Assembly: GCF_005116505.1 (NCBI RefSeq)
Contig: NZ_SWBR01000005.1
Coordinates: 248,001-312,000, forward strand
Direction: 5' to 3'
Origin: Pedobacter polaris
Lineage (GTDB): Bacteria; Bacteroidota; Bacteroidia; Sphingobacteriales; Sphingobacteriaceae
Length of the DNA: 64,000 nt
Shown here: piece by piece, positions 1 through 8,298 of the stretch
How positions within the stretch are numbered: position 1 is the first letter of the stretch
How the letters are laid out: each line of letters begins with the position of its first letter
Program-made: the position numbers and the translations under genes
The notes under the pieces: model-generated
What the model was told of the DNA's origin: nothing
The model's database searches: none
Seen by the model: only the letters and a program-made list of their open reading frames with translations

Positions 1-898
1 CAAACGCTCTGTTTGGGTTTGCAAAGATATCTCTGTAATTATTGCTAAAATTGCTACCTACCAACTTATTCGGGTCGTAACCTGGACTGCTTACAAAAGC
101 TAAAATTTCTCCGGTATTTGGCTCTATAGCAACTACACTTCCAACTTTGTTGGCTAGTAATTCTTCGCCTAGTTTTTGTATTCTGCTATCAATTGTTGAA
201 GTAAGTTGGTCACCAGAAATTGCCATAGAGTCTAATTTCCCATCAGCATACCTTCCTTGGGCTACATTTCTGGCATTGTAGAGCATATGGGTTACCCCTT
301 TTGTACCTCTTAAATCAACTTCGTATTCTTTTTCAATCCCTGCCTTACCAATATAATCTCCAGATTTATAATAACCTTCGTATTTTTCGAGATCTGTTTG
401 TGTAACTTCTCTCATGTAGCCTAAAAACTGACTTGCAATGCTATCAGGATAATACCTTATCGTTCTTTTTTGAACATCAAATCCTTGATAATTAGCCATT
501 TTTTCCTGCAAAGCAGCGTAGGTTTGTACAGAAAGTAATTTCTGAAATATAGAAGCTTGATACCTAGATCTTACAGTTGCTTTTCTAAGTTTTTCTCTAA
601 ATGTTGGCATATCTACCCCAATAATTTGGCATAGCGATAAAGTATCAAAAGGTTTAACCAATTTTGGAGTTACCAATAGGTCATACGTGGGCTGGTTTTG
701 CGCTAAAACTTTATTATTTCTATCTAAAATTACACCCCTAGCCGGATAAACATAAATTTTACGAAGTGCATTACTATTGGCATTCACAAAATATTTATCA
801 GTTGCAATTTGAATATAAAAAAGCTTGCCCAAGAGGATAAGTGCAAGTAAGACAAATAAACCTTGTATAATATATTTTCTATTAAACAACTGATCCAT
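1..898 (-). CDS. mrdA: Penicillin-binding protein 2, N-terminal part (cut by window edge)
   Basis: Peptidoglycan transpeptidase of the elongation machinery, anchored in the inner membrane. Translating the minus strand from the ATG at 898 gives about 299 residues with no stop: a short cytoplasmic start (MDQLFNRKY), one hydrophobic anchor, then the PBP dimerisation region with the motif ARGVILDRN followed by the beginning of the transpeptidase domain (VVAIEPNTGEILAFVS). The catalytic SxxK lies beyond the window. The start codon directly abuts the mreD stop codon at 899, so this is the last visible gene of the mreB-mreC-mreD-mrdA operon. The family is clear; the elongation-specific identity follows from the neighbours. 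Confidence 0.93.
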   Translation of the reverse strand, partial: MDQLFNRKYIIQGLFVLLALILLGKLFYIQIATDKYFVNANSNALRKIYVYPARGVILDRNNKVLAQNQPTYDLLVTPKLVKPFDTLSLCQIIGVDMPTFREKLRKATVRSRYQASIFQKLLSVQTYAALQEKMANYQGFDVQKRTIRYYPDSIASQFLGYMREVTQTDLEKYEGYYKSGDYIGKAGIEKEYEVDLRGTKGVTHMLYNARNVAQGRYADGKLDSMAISGDQLTSTIDSRIQKLGEELLANKVGSVVAIEPNTGEILAFVSSPGYDPNKLVGSNFSNNYRDIFANPNRAF

Positions 899-1414
899 TT
901 AGTTCGATTTTCTATTGTGGAAAATTAATTCAACCAACAACACAACAAACATAGTGAATACCACACTAAGCAAAGCTCTGCCCAATGTATAAGCAATTTC
1001 ATTAAACTTAAATGCTTCTAATAAAAATACTACAATATGATGTACCAAAGTGCACAATACGGCATAAAGCGTAAACCACTTGAAGCCCATATTACCCAAA
1101 GAAGGTTCAGGTTCATCAAATGCATCTCTGTTTACACTCACGGAGATAAATAGTATTCTTACAAAGGCAAGTGCAACGCAAGCGCTCGTATGTACACCTA
1201 ATGTATCATAAAAAGCATCCATTGTTAATCCAGTTCCAAAAGCTATTAGAAAGAGCAAAAAGTTGGGCGTTCTAAAGGGAAGAACTAAAATGAATAAAAT
1301 ATATAGGAACGGTGTAGATAGGTTATAGTAATTTAGGTTACGCAGAAGAAAGATCTGTACAAACAAAAGTACAATCCATCTAAATATATTGATAAATATT
1401 ATTCTACTGCTCAT
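899..1414 (-). CDS. mreD: Rod shape-determining protein MreD
   Basis: Integral membrane component of the elongasome, 171 aa. The sequence is almost entirely hydrophobic with about five predicted membrane segments and little else. Identity rests mainly on position between mreC and mrdA, as in most rod-shaped bacteria, together with size and hydrophobicity. Its start overlaps the end of mreC by 11 bp and its stop touches the mrdA start, so the three are translationally coupled. Confidence 0.88.
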   Translation of the reverse strand: MSSRIIFINIFRWIVLLFVQIFLLRNLNYYNLSTPFLYILFILVLPFRTPNFLLFLIAFGTGLTMDAFYDTLGVHTSACVALAFVRILFISVSVNRDAFDEPEPSLGNMGFKWFTLYAVLCTLVHHIVVFLLEAFKFNEIAYTLGRALLSVVFTMFVVLLVELIFHNRKSN

Positions 1415-2243
1415 TGGGTAATTGCGTTTCGAGTGCTTTTTGTTCTATTGCTAACCTATCTTTAATTACATACACATATTGTAATGTGCTAAAATCGTTA
1501 AAGAGACTAATTTCTAAAGTCATAAAACTATCACCTGTACTTATACCAGTTTTACTTACTTTGCCAACCTCTATTCCTTTCGGGAAACTACCTACACCAG
1601 AGGTAATCACCGTGTCGCCAACATTAACTTTAAAGTGGTTTGGAATTTCTTTAATATAAGCTTTTCGGAAATCGAAATTTCCATCGCCCCACACCAATGA
1701 TCCAAAAGCATTATTCTTTTTAATAAAGATACTAATAGCTGTATTTTTATTCAATAGAGACCTAATTGTTGCCAAATGTTCAGACACATCTTGTACAAAC
1801 CCAACTACACCTTTTTGAGGAGAAATAACTGCCATATCTTTTACAATACCATCTGCACTGCCTCTGTTTATGGTAATGTAGTTATTGCGCATGCTAATGG
1901 AGTTCTTAATCACCTTAGCTGCAAATAATGTATATTGTTGTCTATTTACAGTGTCATTAACTTTAATTGCATGGCTAGTGTCTACGTTTTGCAAAGATAA
2001 AAGTTGAGTTTTAAGTTTTGCGTTTTCCATGGCTAGGCTATCATTTACTTGGCCCAAGTTTAAATATCTTTTTAAAACATTTAAACGTTCGTAAGCACTG
2101 CCTACAACAGCATTAGTAGAGTTTAGGGTTACACTACGGTGATAGGCATTATTTTTTAGGGTTAAAATAATCCCAACAGAAAAGAAAATGATGAAAAAGA
2201 AAAATGCGTTATATCTGCTTATGAAAATCCAAAGGTTACGCAT
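1404..2243 (-). CDS. mreC: Rod shape-determining protein MreC
   Basis: Periplasmic scaffold that links cytoplasmic MreB to the cell-wall synthases; 279 aa. It has a short cytoplasmic N-terminus, one membrane helix (about residues 13-28), a coiled-coil stretch (about 50-90), and the double beta-barrel MreC domain with typical segments such as NRGSADGI, GVVGFV and the later GDTVITSGVGS. Length and order match the family. The operon continues into mreD with an 11-bp overlap. Confidence 0.95.
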   Translation of the reverse strand: MRNLWIFISRYNAFFFFIIFFSVGIILTLKNNAYHRSVTLNSTNAVVGSAYERLNVLKRYLNLGQVNDSLAMENAKLKTQLLSLQNVDTSHAIKVNDTVNRQQYTLFAAKVIKNSISMRNNYITINRGSADGIVKDMAVISPQKGVVGFVQDVSEHLATIRSLLNKNTAISIFIKKNNAFGSLVWGDGNFDFRKAYIKEIPNHFKVNVGDTVITSGVGSFPKGIEVGKVSKTGISTGDSFMTLEISLFNDFSTLQYVYVIKDRLAIEQKALETQLPNEQ

Positions 2244-2252
2244 TTAAGTGAT

Positions 2253-2315
2253 AAGTTATAAGTGGTACGTTGTAAGTTACAAGACTTAAAACTTATAACT
2301 TACAACGTATAACTT
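2253..2315. repeat. Imperfect palindrome in the mreB-mreC gap
   Basis: The 75-bp gap between mreB and mreC is almost filled by an imperfect inverted repeat made of words like GTTGTAAGTTAC and ACTTACAACGTA. It can fold into a long hairpin in the operon mRNA. The same kind of word (GTAACTCACAAC) occurs between rpoB and rpoC, so this is probably a REP-type intergenic element rather than a terminator: it has no T-run. Confidence 0.6.
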
Positions 2316-2318
2316 GAT

Positions 2319-3341
2319 TTATTGCATTAAGAATTTATAATTACCAATGTTTTTTAAAGCGATACCAGTACCACGAACTACTGCACGAAGTGGATCTTCG
2401 GCAACGTGAACAGGTAACTTTGTTTTAGCAGCTACACGTTTATCCAAACCGCGTAACAATGCACCACCACCTGTTAAATAAATACCAGTTTGATAAATAT
2501 CTGCAGAAAGCTCTGGTGGAGTAATCTCTAAAGCTTTTAAAATCGCTTCTTCAATTTTAGAGATGGATTTGTCTAAACAATGTGCAATCTCCGTATAAGA
2601 AACCGTAATTTGTTTTGGTACGCCAGTCATTAGATCTCTTCCTTGAACGGCAAAATCTGCAGGTGGATCTGCTAATTCTGGTAAAGCTGCACCAACTTCA
2701 ATCTTAATTTTTTCTGCAGTACGATCACCAATCATAATGTTGTGTTGGCGACGGATGTAATTCACTATATCAGAATCGAAGTTATCTCCCGCAACTCGGA
2801 TAGATTGATCGCAAACAATACCTGATAAAGCAATAACCGCAATTTCTGTAGTACCACCACCTATATCAATGATCATGTTTCCCATTGGTTCTTCTACATC
2901 GATACCAATACCTACTGCTGCAGCCATTGGCTCATGAATAAGATAAACCTCTTTAGCGCCAGCAATTTCTGCACTATCTCTAACGGCACGTTTTTCAACC
3001 TCAGTAATACCAGATGGAATGCAAATTACCATTCTTAATGAAGGGAACATCCATCCTTTACCTCCGTTAAGCATACGAATCATTCCTTTAATCATGGCTT
3101 CTGCAGCATTAAAATCTGCAATTACACCATCTTTTAAAGGCCTAACTGTTCTAATGTTATCGTGTGTTTTACCTTCCATTTGCATCGCCTGACGGCCAAT
3201 TGCAATGATTTTGTTTGTTTGTCTGTCAAAAGCAACAATAGATGGTTCGTCTACTACTACTTTGTCGTTATGTATGATAAGGGTATTCGCAGTGCCTAAA
3301 TCGATGGCAACTTCTTGCGTAAACCAATTAAATAATCCCAT
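2319..3341 (-). CDS. mreB: Rod shape-determining protein MreB (actin homologue)
   Basis: Cytoplasmic actin-like ATPase that guides lateral wall synthesis; 340 aa, the usual length. Actin-superfamily phosphate motifs are visible: IDLGTANTL near residue 14, the second phosphate motif IDIGGGTTEIAV near 160, and the adenosine motif YLTGGGALLRGLD near 290. The N-terminal amphipathic stretch MGLFNWFTQ fits membrane binding. First gene of the mre operon; a TAnnTTTG promoter box lies about 44 bp upstream. Confidence 0.98.
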   Translation of the reverse strand: MGLFNWFTQEVAIDLGTANTLIIHNDKVVVDEPSIVAFDRQTNKIIAIGRQAMQMEGKTHDNIRTVRPLKDGVIADFNAAEAMIKGMIRMLNGGKGWMFPSLRMVICIPSGITEVEKRAVRDSAEIAGAKEVYLIHEPMAAAVGIGIDVEEPMGNMIIDIGGGTTEIAVIALSGIVCDQSIRVAGDNFDSDIVNYIRRQHNIMIGDRTAEKIKIEVGAALPELADPPADFAVQGRDLMTGVPKQITVSYTEIAHCLDKSISKIEEAILKALEITPPELSADIYQTGIYLTGGGALLRGLDKRVAAKTKLPVHVAEDPLRAVVRGTGIALKNIGNYKFLMQ

Positions 3342-3384
3342 TTATATGTGGTGTTAGCTATGTTATTAGTAAATCTCTACTATT

Positions 3385-3392
3385 CAAATGTA
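3385..3392 (-). promoter_or_regulatory. -7 promoter box upstream of mreB
   Basis: Minus-strand TACATTTG matches the Bacteroidota -7 consensus TAnnTTTG exactly and lies 44 bp upstream of the mreB ATG. No clear TTTG -33 element is visible in the AT-rich DNA before it, so it is a moderate call. Confidence 0.5.
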
Positions 3393-3501
3393 AAAATAGT
3401 GTTTTTATTATATTTAAAATTAAAAAAATCCGTGGTACAGTATATTTATTTTGTTTAGAATTGTTTGAAAATCAATACCATATTTCCATCGGTTTTTCAG
3501 T

Positions 3502-3593
3502 CCCGCTTTCCCTGCTGCCATAAAAAATGGCATTCGTTCAATCGGGTTTATTAACAGTAGGCTGTGCAACTATTTAAGGTTGCTAGTAGCCTA
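3502..3593. other. Two-hairpin structured element between purH and mreB
   Basis: This part of a 349-bp gene-free gap has higher GC than its surroundings. Hairpin one is CCCG (3502-3505) with CGGG (3543-3546), enclosing GCCAT/ATGGC around an A5 loop (3517-3531). Hairpin two is TAGGCT (3558-3563) with AGCCTA (3588-3593), enclosing GCAAC (3566-3570) with GTTGC (3579-3583). No ORF fits. It may be a structured RNA or a mobile REP/MITE-like unit. The rest of the gap holds the mreB promoter and a small palindrome near 3670-3690. Confidence 0.4.
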
Positions 3594-3667
3594 AACCACT
3601 CCAGCCTTCAAGAGGAGAATTGTATAAGGCTTTAAGTCTTTAAGCTTTAGTCTTTCTGCTCTGTAAA

Positions 3668-3693
3668 GTCCCCTTTAGGGGATTTAGGGGTTA
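3668..3693. repeat. Small G/C palindrome at the 3' end of purH
   Basis: CCCCTTTAGGGG followed by a second TTTAGGGG forms a short inverted repeat that ends on the purH stop codon. A related word, CCCCTTTTAGGG, sits near 25819 just downstream of the olsF-like gene, which suggests a dispersed element found at gene 3' ends. No T-run follows. Confidence 0.4.
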
Positions 3694-5217
3694 GTGTTTA
3701 AAATGTCTTACTCCAGTTGTAACCATGGCAATGCCTTTTTGATTACACATGTTAATAGAATCTTGATCTTTAATTGATCCACCTGGTTGTAAAACAGCAA
3801 TAATTCCTGCATCTGCTGCTAATTCAACACAATCAGGGAAAGGGAAAAAGGCATCAGAAGCCATAACTGCATCTTTTAAGCTAAAGCCAAAAGATTCTGC
3901 TTTTACAACTGCTTGTTTCAAAGCATCAACTCTCGAAGTTTGTCCAACACCACTTGCCAATAACACATTGTCTTTTACAAAAACGATGGTATTAGATTTA
4001 GTATGTTTTACAATTTTATTCGCGAAGAGTAAATCTTTAATAGATTCTTCGCTTGGTGCTTTTTCAGTAACTACGGTCATTTGGTCTGCACCTTCTAAGC
4101 TCAAATCTTTATCCTGCTCAATTACGCCATTCAATAAAGTTTTGAATTGTTTTTTGCTCAATTCAACTTCATTACGCTGTAAAATAACCCTGTTTTTCTT
4201 TGCTTTAAACAATTCAACAGCTGCTGGTTGGTAAGAAGGAGCGATTAAAACTTCAAAGAAAAGATTATTAATTTCTTGTGCAGTTGCTAAATCTACTTCT
4301 TGGTTAGTAATTAATACACCACCAAAAGCAGAAACAGGATCGCAAGCCAAAGCAGCTGTCCATGCTTCTAAAACAGTAGCTCTAGAGGCTAATCCGCAAG
4401 CATTGGTATGTTTTAAAATTGCAAAAGTTGGTTCAGTAAATTCATCTATTAAAGCTACTGCAGCATCAACATCTACCAAATTGTTATAGCTTAGTTCTTT
4501 ACCATTCAATTTGGTAAACATCTCATCTAGGTTGCCATAAAAAGTGCCTTGCTGATGAGGGTTTTCTCCATAACGTAAAGTTTGTGACTGTTTTACACTT
4601 TGTTTAAAAACGCTTAGCGGCTCTTCATTATTAAAATAATTAAAAATTGCTGTGTCGTAGTGAGAAGAAGTATGGAATGCTTTTTTAGCATACGATTTAC
4701 GTTGAGCTAAAGTTGTTGCCCCATCTTGATTTTGTAGTTCACCTAATAAAGTACTATAATCATCTTTTGATGCAATGATTACAACGTCATTAAAGTTTTT
4801 AGCAGCAGCACGAATTAGTGAAATTCCACCAATGTCTATTTTCTCTATAATTTCTGCGTCAGTTCCACCAGCTTTAACTGTTTCTTCAAAAGGGTAAAGG
4901 TCTACTATTACCAAATCAATTTCTGGAATTTCATATTGAGCAATTTGCTCTTGATCTCCAGCTAAATTTCTACGGTTTAAAATTCCACCAAATACTTTAG
5001 GGTGTAAGGTTTTTACTCTGCCACCTAAGATTGATGGATAGCCAGTTAAGTCCTCAACCGCCACAACCGGAAGGTTTAAATCTTTAATAAATTGCTCTGT
5101 TCCGCCAGTAGAATATAGCGTTACGCCTTGTTGGGCTAAATATTGAACAAGTGGCGCTAAACCATCTTTGTAATAAACTGAAATTAAAGCGTTTTTGATC
5201 TTTACTGACTGACTCAT
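3691..5217 (-). CDS. purH: Bifunctional AICAR transformylase / IMP cyclohydrolase
   Basis: Last two steps of purine synthesis, AICAR to FAICAR to IMP; 508 aa from the chosen start. The N-terminal MGS-like cyclohydrolase domain (about 1-140) shows ALISVYYKDGL, STGGTEQF and GGRVKTLHPKVFGGIL. The C-terminal transformylase has LRYGENPHQQG, ILKHTNACG, ASDAFFPFPD and the end GVRHFKH. An in-frame TTG at 5241 would add eight residues, but it sits inside a -7 promoter box (5239-5246), so the ATG at 5217 is preferred. purN lies just upstream on the same strand. Confidence 0.97.
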   Translation of the reverse strand: MSQSVKIKNALISVYYKDGLAPLVQYLAQQGVTLYSTGGTEQFIKDLNLPVVAVEDLTGYPSILGGRVKTLHPKVFGGILNRRNLAGDQEQIAQYEIPEIDLVIVDLYPFEETVKAGGTDAEIIEKIDIGGISLIRAAAKNFNDVVIIASKDDYSTLLGELQNQDGATTLAQRKSYAKKAFHTSSHYDTAIFNYFNNEEPLSVFKQSVKQSQTLRYGENPHQQGTFYGNLDEMFTKLNGKELSYNNLVDVDAAVALIDEFTEPTFAILKHTNACGLASRATVLEAWTAALACDPVSAFGGVLITNQEVDLATAQEINNLFFEVLIAPSYQPAAVELFKAKKNRVILQRNEVELSKKQFKTLLNGVIEQDKDLSLEGADQMTVVTEKAPSEESIKDLLFANKIVKHTKSNTIVFVKDNVLLASGVGQTSRVDALKQAVVKAESFGFSLKDAVMASDAFFPFPDCVELAADAGIIAVLQPGGSIKDQDSINMCNQKGIAMVTTGVRHFKH

Positions 5218-5238
5218 GAAGGGTGTTATTTTAAGCCG

Positions 5239-5246
5239 CAAAGGTA
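5239..5246 (-). promoter_or_regulatory. -7 promoter box for purH
   Basis: Minus-strand TACCTTTG fits TAnnTTTG. The expected transcript start falls near 5233, leaving a leader of about 16 nt before the ATG at 5217. This rules out the longer TTG start. Confidence 0.55.
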
Positions 5247-5344
5247 AGAAAAACGAATGTTTTTTTTGGAGGTTTTTTAAATAAAAATGAAGAAAAAGTT
5301 CTATTGTTAAATTGCTTTATTATTGAACTACTTGCCGCCCAATC

Positions 5345-5379
5345 TTTCGGACTTTAGGTATTTCTGATTTTCGGACTTT
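5345..5379. repeat. Two copies of TTTCGGACTTT downstream of purN
   Basis: The 11-mer TTTCGGACTTT occurs at 5345-5355 and again at 5369-5379, with period 24, between purN and purH. It looks like a decayed dispersed repeat; no function can be assigned. Confidence 0.35.
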
Positions 5380-5382
5380 TTT

Positions 5383-5961
5383 CTACTTTTTTATCTTCTT
5401 AATAATGCTTTCTACAATGCGTGGATAATGTAGATGCTCTAATTGTTGCCCTTTAAATTTCACCATTTCTAGGTTGTCGCCCTTATCAATACGGTACTTG
5501 GCTTGGTAAATAAATTCTCCCTCATCATAGTTTTCGTTCACATAGTGAATGGTGATTCCTCCTTCTGGTTCATTAGCTTCCATTACTGCTTTATGAACAA
5601 AATCTCCATACATGCCTTTGCCACCAAATTTCGGTAAAATAGCAGGATGAATATTGATAATTCTTCCAGGATATTCTTGCAATAAGTTTTTAGGAATTAA
5701 CCATAAGAAACCTGCCAATACAATTAAATCAATATCTAAGTTTTTGAGCAGGTCTATAATGTTGTCAGTTTTATAGAATTCGTGTTTGTCGAATATGTGA
5801 GATGGTATTTCAAAACTATCAGCACGCTGTAAAACGTAAGCATCTGGGTTATTGGTTAAAACCAATGCAACCTCTACTTCTGTGTTACGTTTAAAATGCT
5901 CCATTAATTTTTGAGCGTTAGACCCTGAGCCCGAAGCAAAAATTGCGATACGTTTCTTCAA
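5383..5961 (-). CDS. purN: Phosphoribosylglycinamide formyltransferase
   Basis: Formyl transfer to GAR in purine synthesis; 192 aa. It has the N-terminal RIAIFASGSGSN, the folate-binding/catalytic region LAGFLWLIP...GRIINIHPAILPKFGG (the family N-H pair of the NIHP motif) and GGITIHYVNENYDEGEFI. The start is a TTG at 5961; no in-frame ATG or GTG lies near enough, and the family begins just here. A -7 box at 5978-5985 supports a very short leader. Confidence 0.95.
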   Translation of the reverse strand: MKKRIAIFASGSGSNAQKLMEHFKRNTEVEVALVLTNNPDAYVLQRADSFEIPSHIFDKHEFYKTDNIIDLLKNLDIDLIVLAGFLWLIPKNLLQEYPGRIINIHPAILPKFGGKGMYGDFVHKAVMEANEPEGGITIHYVNENYDEGEFIYQAKYRIDKGDNLEMVKFKGQQLEHLHYPRIVESIIKKIKK

Positions 5962-5977
5962 AATGCTATGTTTTTTT

Positions 5978-5985
5978 CAAAAATA
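5978..5985 (-). promoter_or_regulatory. -7 promoter box for purN
   Basis: Minus-strand TATTTTTG matches TAnnTTTG, 17 bp before the TTG start of purN. The 302-bp gap from here to rpsT otherwise holds only a faint REP-like fragment near 6067-6090 and the rpsT promoter. Confidence 0.45.
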
Positions 5986-6182
5986 GCATTTTAGGCTTTC
6001 AATAAAAGCGTTTTAATTAATTTTTATAAATATATAGGTAGAAATGAGTTTGTTAATACTCGAAAGATGTGTCTATCTGAGCTTGCCGTAGACTTATTTA
6101 GGAAGTTATTTACTAGGTTTTTGGTCTAAATTTCCCTATTTCCCCTATTTTACAAATATTTATGAAATTATTTTCAAAAGCA

Positions 6183-6215
6183 TTTTGCATTTTAAAAACA
6201 TAAACTCTATATTTG
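6183..6215 (+). promoter_or_regulatory. rpsT promoter (-33 TTTTG, -7 TATATTTG)
   Basis: TTTTG at 6183-6187 and TATATTTG at 6208-6215 are separated by 20 bp, the arrangement expected for the Bacteroidota housekeeping sigma factor. The sequence continues GCAGTCC, also seen at the rplK promoter near 36139-36145. The leader to the rpsT ATG is about 43 nt. Confidence 0.7.
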
Positions 6216-6263
6216 CAGTCCGAAAAATAGTTAACACAGAAGATATAAAAAGGCTAAACAATA

Positions 6264-6518
6264 ATGGCAAATCATAAATCGTCTTTAAAAAGAATTAGAG
6301 CAAACGCGACAAAACGTCTACGTAACAGATATCAAGCAAAAACTACACGTACTTTCATTAAAAGATTACGTGCTGCTGAAGATAAAAAAACTGGTACTGA
6401 GTTATTACCTAAAGTAATTTCAATGTTAGATCGTTTAGCTAAGAAAAACGTAATTCACAAAAATAAAGCTGCTAACAATAAATCTAAATTAACGAAATTC
6501 GTTAACGGTTTAAAATAG
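6264..6518 (+). CDS. rpsT: 30S ribosomal protein bS20
   Basis: Small-subunit ribosomal protein, 84 aa, lysine/arginine rich. It begins MANHKSSLKRIR and has the conserved AEDKK and IHKNKAANNKSKL segments of bS20. Monocistronic: promoter at 6183-6215, hairpin terminator at 6541-6570. Confidence 0.98.
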   Translation: MANHKSSLKRIRANATKRLRNRYQAKTTRTFIKRLRAAEDKKTGTELLPKVISMLDRLAKKNVIHKNKAANNKSKLTKFVNGLK

Positions 6519-6540
6519 TCGCCTTTTTTAAAATATATAA

Positions 6541-6570
6541 ACGGTATTGCTTTTGCGATACCGTTTTTTT
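6541..6570 (+). terminator. Intrinsic terminator after rpsT
   Basis: ACGGTATTGC pairs with GCGATACCGT (one G-T pair) around a TTTT loop and is followed by a run of eight T. Confidence 0.85.
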
Positions 6571-6666
6571 TGTGTTTAAATTTTTCAAATTGGATTAGCA
6601 AATAGTATTTCTATATTAGACCACTCAATCCATCCCGATTGTATTTATAAATTAGATCAACTTTGG

Positions 6667-7365
6667 ATGGATAACTACGAACAAAAATTAAGCATTAAAG
6701 CTTGGGCTGAGGCAGACAGGCCGAGAGAAAAACTACTTTTACAAGGCAGAAGACAGCTTACGGATGCAGAACTGATTGCAATTTTAATAGGTTCTGGAAA
6801 TAGAATAGAAACTGCAGTTGACTTGAGCAAGCGTATTCTTGGTTTCTACCAAAACGACTTAACTAAAGTTGCTAAGCTAAGCGTTAAGGAACTATCAAAA
6901 TTTAAAGGAATTGGCGAAGCAAAAGCGCTAGCTATTGTTGCCGCCCTAGAGCTTGGCAGAAGGCGAAAAGAAACAGAAATGCAGAGGCGCCAAAAAATTG
7001 ATTCCTCAAGAGATGCCTACTTAATCTTAAAAGCTGAGTTTGAAGATTTACCACATGAAGAATTTTGGGTTTTACTACTTAACCGAGCAAACTTTGTAAT
7101 GAGTAAACAATTTATCAGCAAAGGGGGGCAATCAGGAACGGTAGTTGATCCTAAAATTATCTTTAAAATCGCAATTGAAAATAATGCAGCCTCTATAGTT
7201 TTAGCACATAACCATCCTTCTGGTAATTTAAAAGCGAGTAGCGCAGATATTAGCATAACTAAAAAACTGGTACAATCAGGCTTGTTATTAGAAATTCCTA
7301 TCTATGATCATTTAATTATAACAGACCATTCTTATTTGAGTTTAGCTGATGAAGGGTTGATGTAA
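6667..7365 (+). CDS. radC: RadC family (JAB/MPN domain) protein
   Basis: 232 aa. The N-terminal half has a helix-hairpin-helix-like region (LSKFKGIGEAKALAIVAALELG) and the C-terminal JAB/MPN domain has the metal motif AHNHPSGNLKASSAD (His-x-His-Pro...Asp). The family is historically named DNA repair protein RadC, but a repair role is doubtful; it may be a zinc hydrolase. Starts at ATG 6667. No clear promoter match upstream. Confidence 0.92.
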   Translation: MDNYEQKLSIKAWAEADRPREKLLLQGRRQLTDAELIAILIGSGNRIETAVDLSKRILGFYQNDLTKVAKLSVKELSKFKGIGEAKALAIVAALELGRRRKETEMQRRQKIDSSRDAYLILKAEFEDLPHEEFWVLLLNRANFVMSKQFISKGGQSGTVVDPKIIFKIAIENNAASIVLAHNHPSGNLKASSADISITKKLVQSGLLLEIPIYDHLIITDHSYLSLADEGLM

Positions 7366-7452
7366 TTGAGTTATAGGTTATGAGTTGCAGGTCTGGATTA
7401 ATAAGTAATTCTTTACAATTATTTAATATCCGATTTGTAATTTAGTGCAATT

Positions 7453-8292
7453 ATGAAACGAACCCTTATACTCTTATTCCTTTGCTTATCACTTATTTCG
7501 GTATCAAATGCCCAGAAAAACCAACCGATTAATGTGATGTCGTATAATATTAGGCTGAATGTTGCATCTGATGGAATTAATGCATGGCCAAATAGAAAGG
7601 ACAATGTTAAAGCATTAATCAAATTTTACGATACCGATATTTTGTGTGTTCAAGAAGCATTGCCAGAGCAATTTGATGATTTATTAGCCAATACAGATTT
7701 TGATGTTGTTGGGGCAGGAAGAGATGATGGTAAAAGAAAAGGAGAATTTTCTGCTGTATATTTTAATAAAAATCGTTTTACGAAAAAAGATGGTGGAACT
7801 TTTTGGTTATCAACAACTCCAGATGTGCCAAGTAAAGGTTGGGATGCAGCTTTAAATAGAGTTTGCTCTTGGGTTAAACTTTATGATAAATCTAATAAAA
7901 AGGAGTTTATTGTTTTTAACACACATTATGATCATATTGGTGTACAGGCAAGAATTGAATCAGCTAAATTAATTAAACAAAAAATTCAACAGATAGCGCC
8001 AACCTTACCTGTAATTTTTACTGGTGATTTAAATGTAACTCCAGAAACTGAGGCAATTGCTACCATTAAATCTTTCCTAATAGATACTAAAGAAGTTACT
8101 ATAGAACCTCCTTATGGCCCAAATGGAACTTTTAATGCTTTTAAGTGGGATAGCCCACTACAGAATAAAATCGATTATATTTTCGTAAATAAAGCATTTA
8201 AGGTTCAAAAATTTGCTGCTTTATCAGACAGTAAAGACCAACGTTATTATTCAGACCATTTGCCTGTTTTTGTGAAGTTGTTTTTTAATTAA
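7453..8292 (+). CDS. Secreted endonuclease/exonuclease/phosphatase family protein
   Basis: 279 aa with a Sec signal peptide (about residues 1-20, cleavage after NAQ). EEP-fold active-site motifs are in order: NVMSYNIRLN, CVQEALP (metal Glu), NTHYDHIG, FTGDLNVTP (GDLN) and YYSDHLPVFV (catalytic SDH). The fold covers nucleases, phosphodiesterases and sphingomyelinase-like phospholipases; the substrate cannot be read from sequence. It ends 6 nt before the Lgt-like gene in the same frame, so it probably heads that operon, where a lipid phosphodiester substrate would fit. That last point is inference. Confidence 0.85.
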   Translation: MKRTLILLFLCLSLISVSNAQKNQPINVMSYNIRLNVASDGINAWPNRKDNVKALIKFYDTDILCVQEALPEQFDDLLANTDFDVVGAGRDDGKRKGEFSAVYFNKNRFTKKDGGTFWLSTTPDVPSKGWDAALNRVCSWVKLYDKSNKKEFIVFNTHYDHIGVQARIESAKLIKQKIQQIAPTLPVIFTGDLNVTPETEAIATIKSFLIDTKEVTIEPPYGPNGTFNAFKWDSPLQNKIDYIFVNKAFKVQKFAALSDSKDQRYYSDHLPVFVKLFFN

Positions 8293-8298
8293 GCTATT

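Noticed and set aside
7419-7622. Minus-strand frame of 67 aa across the EEP gene start
   Set aside because: Overlaps a well-supported coding region on the other strand and shows no family features.
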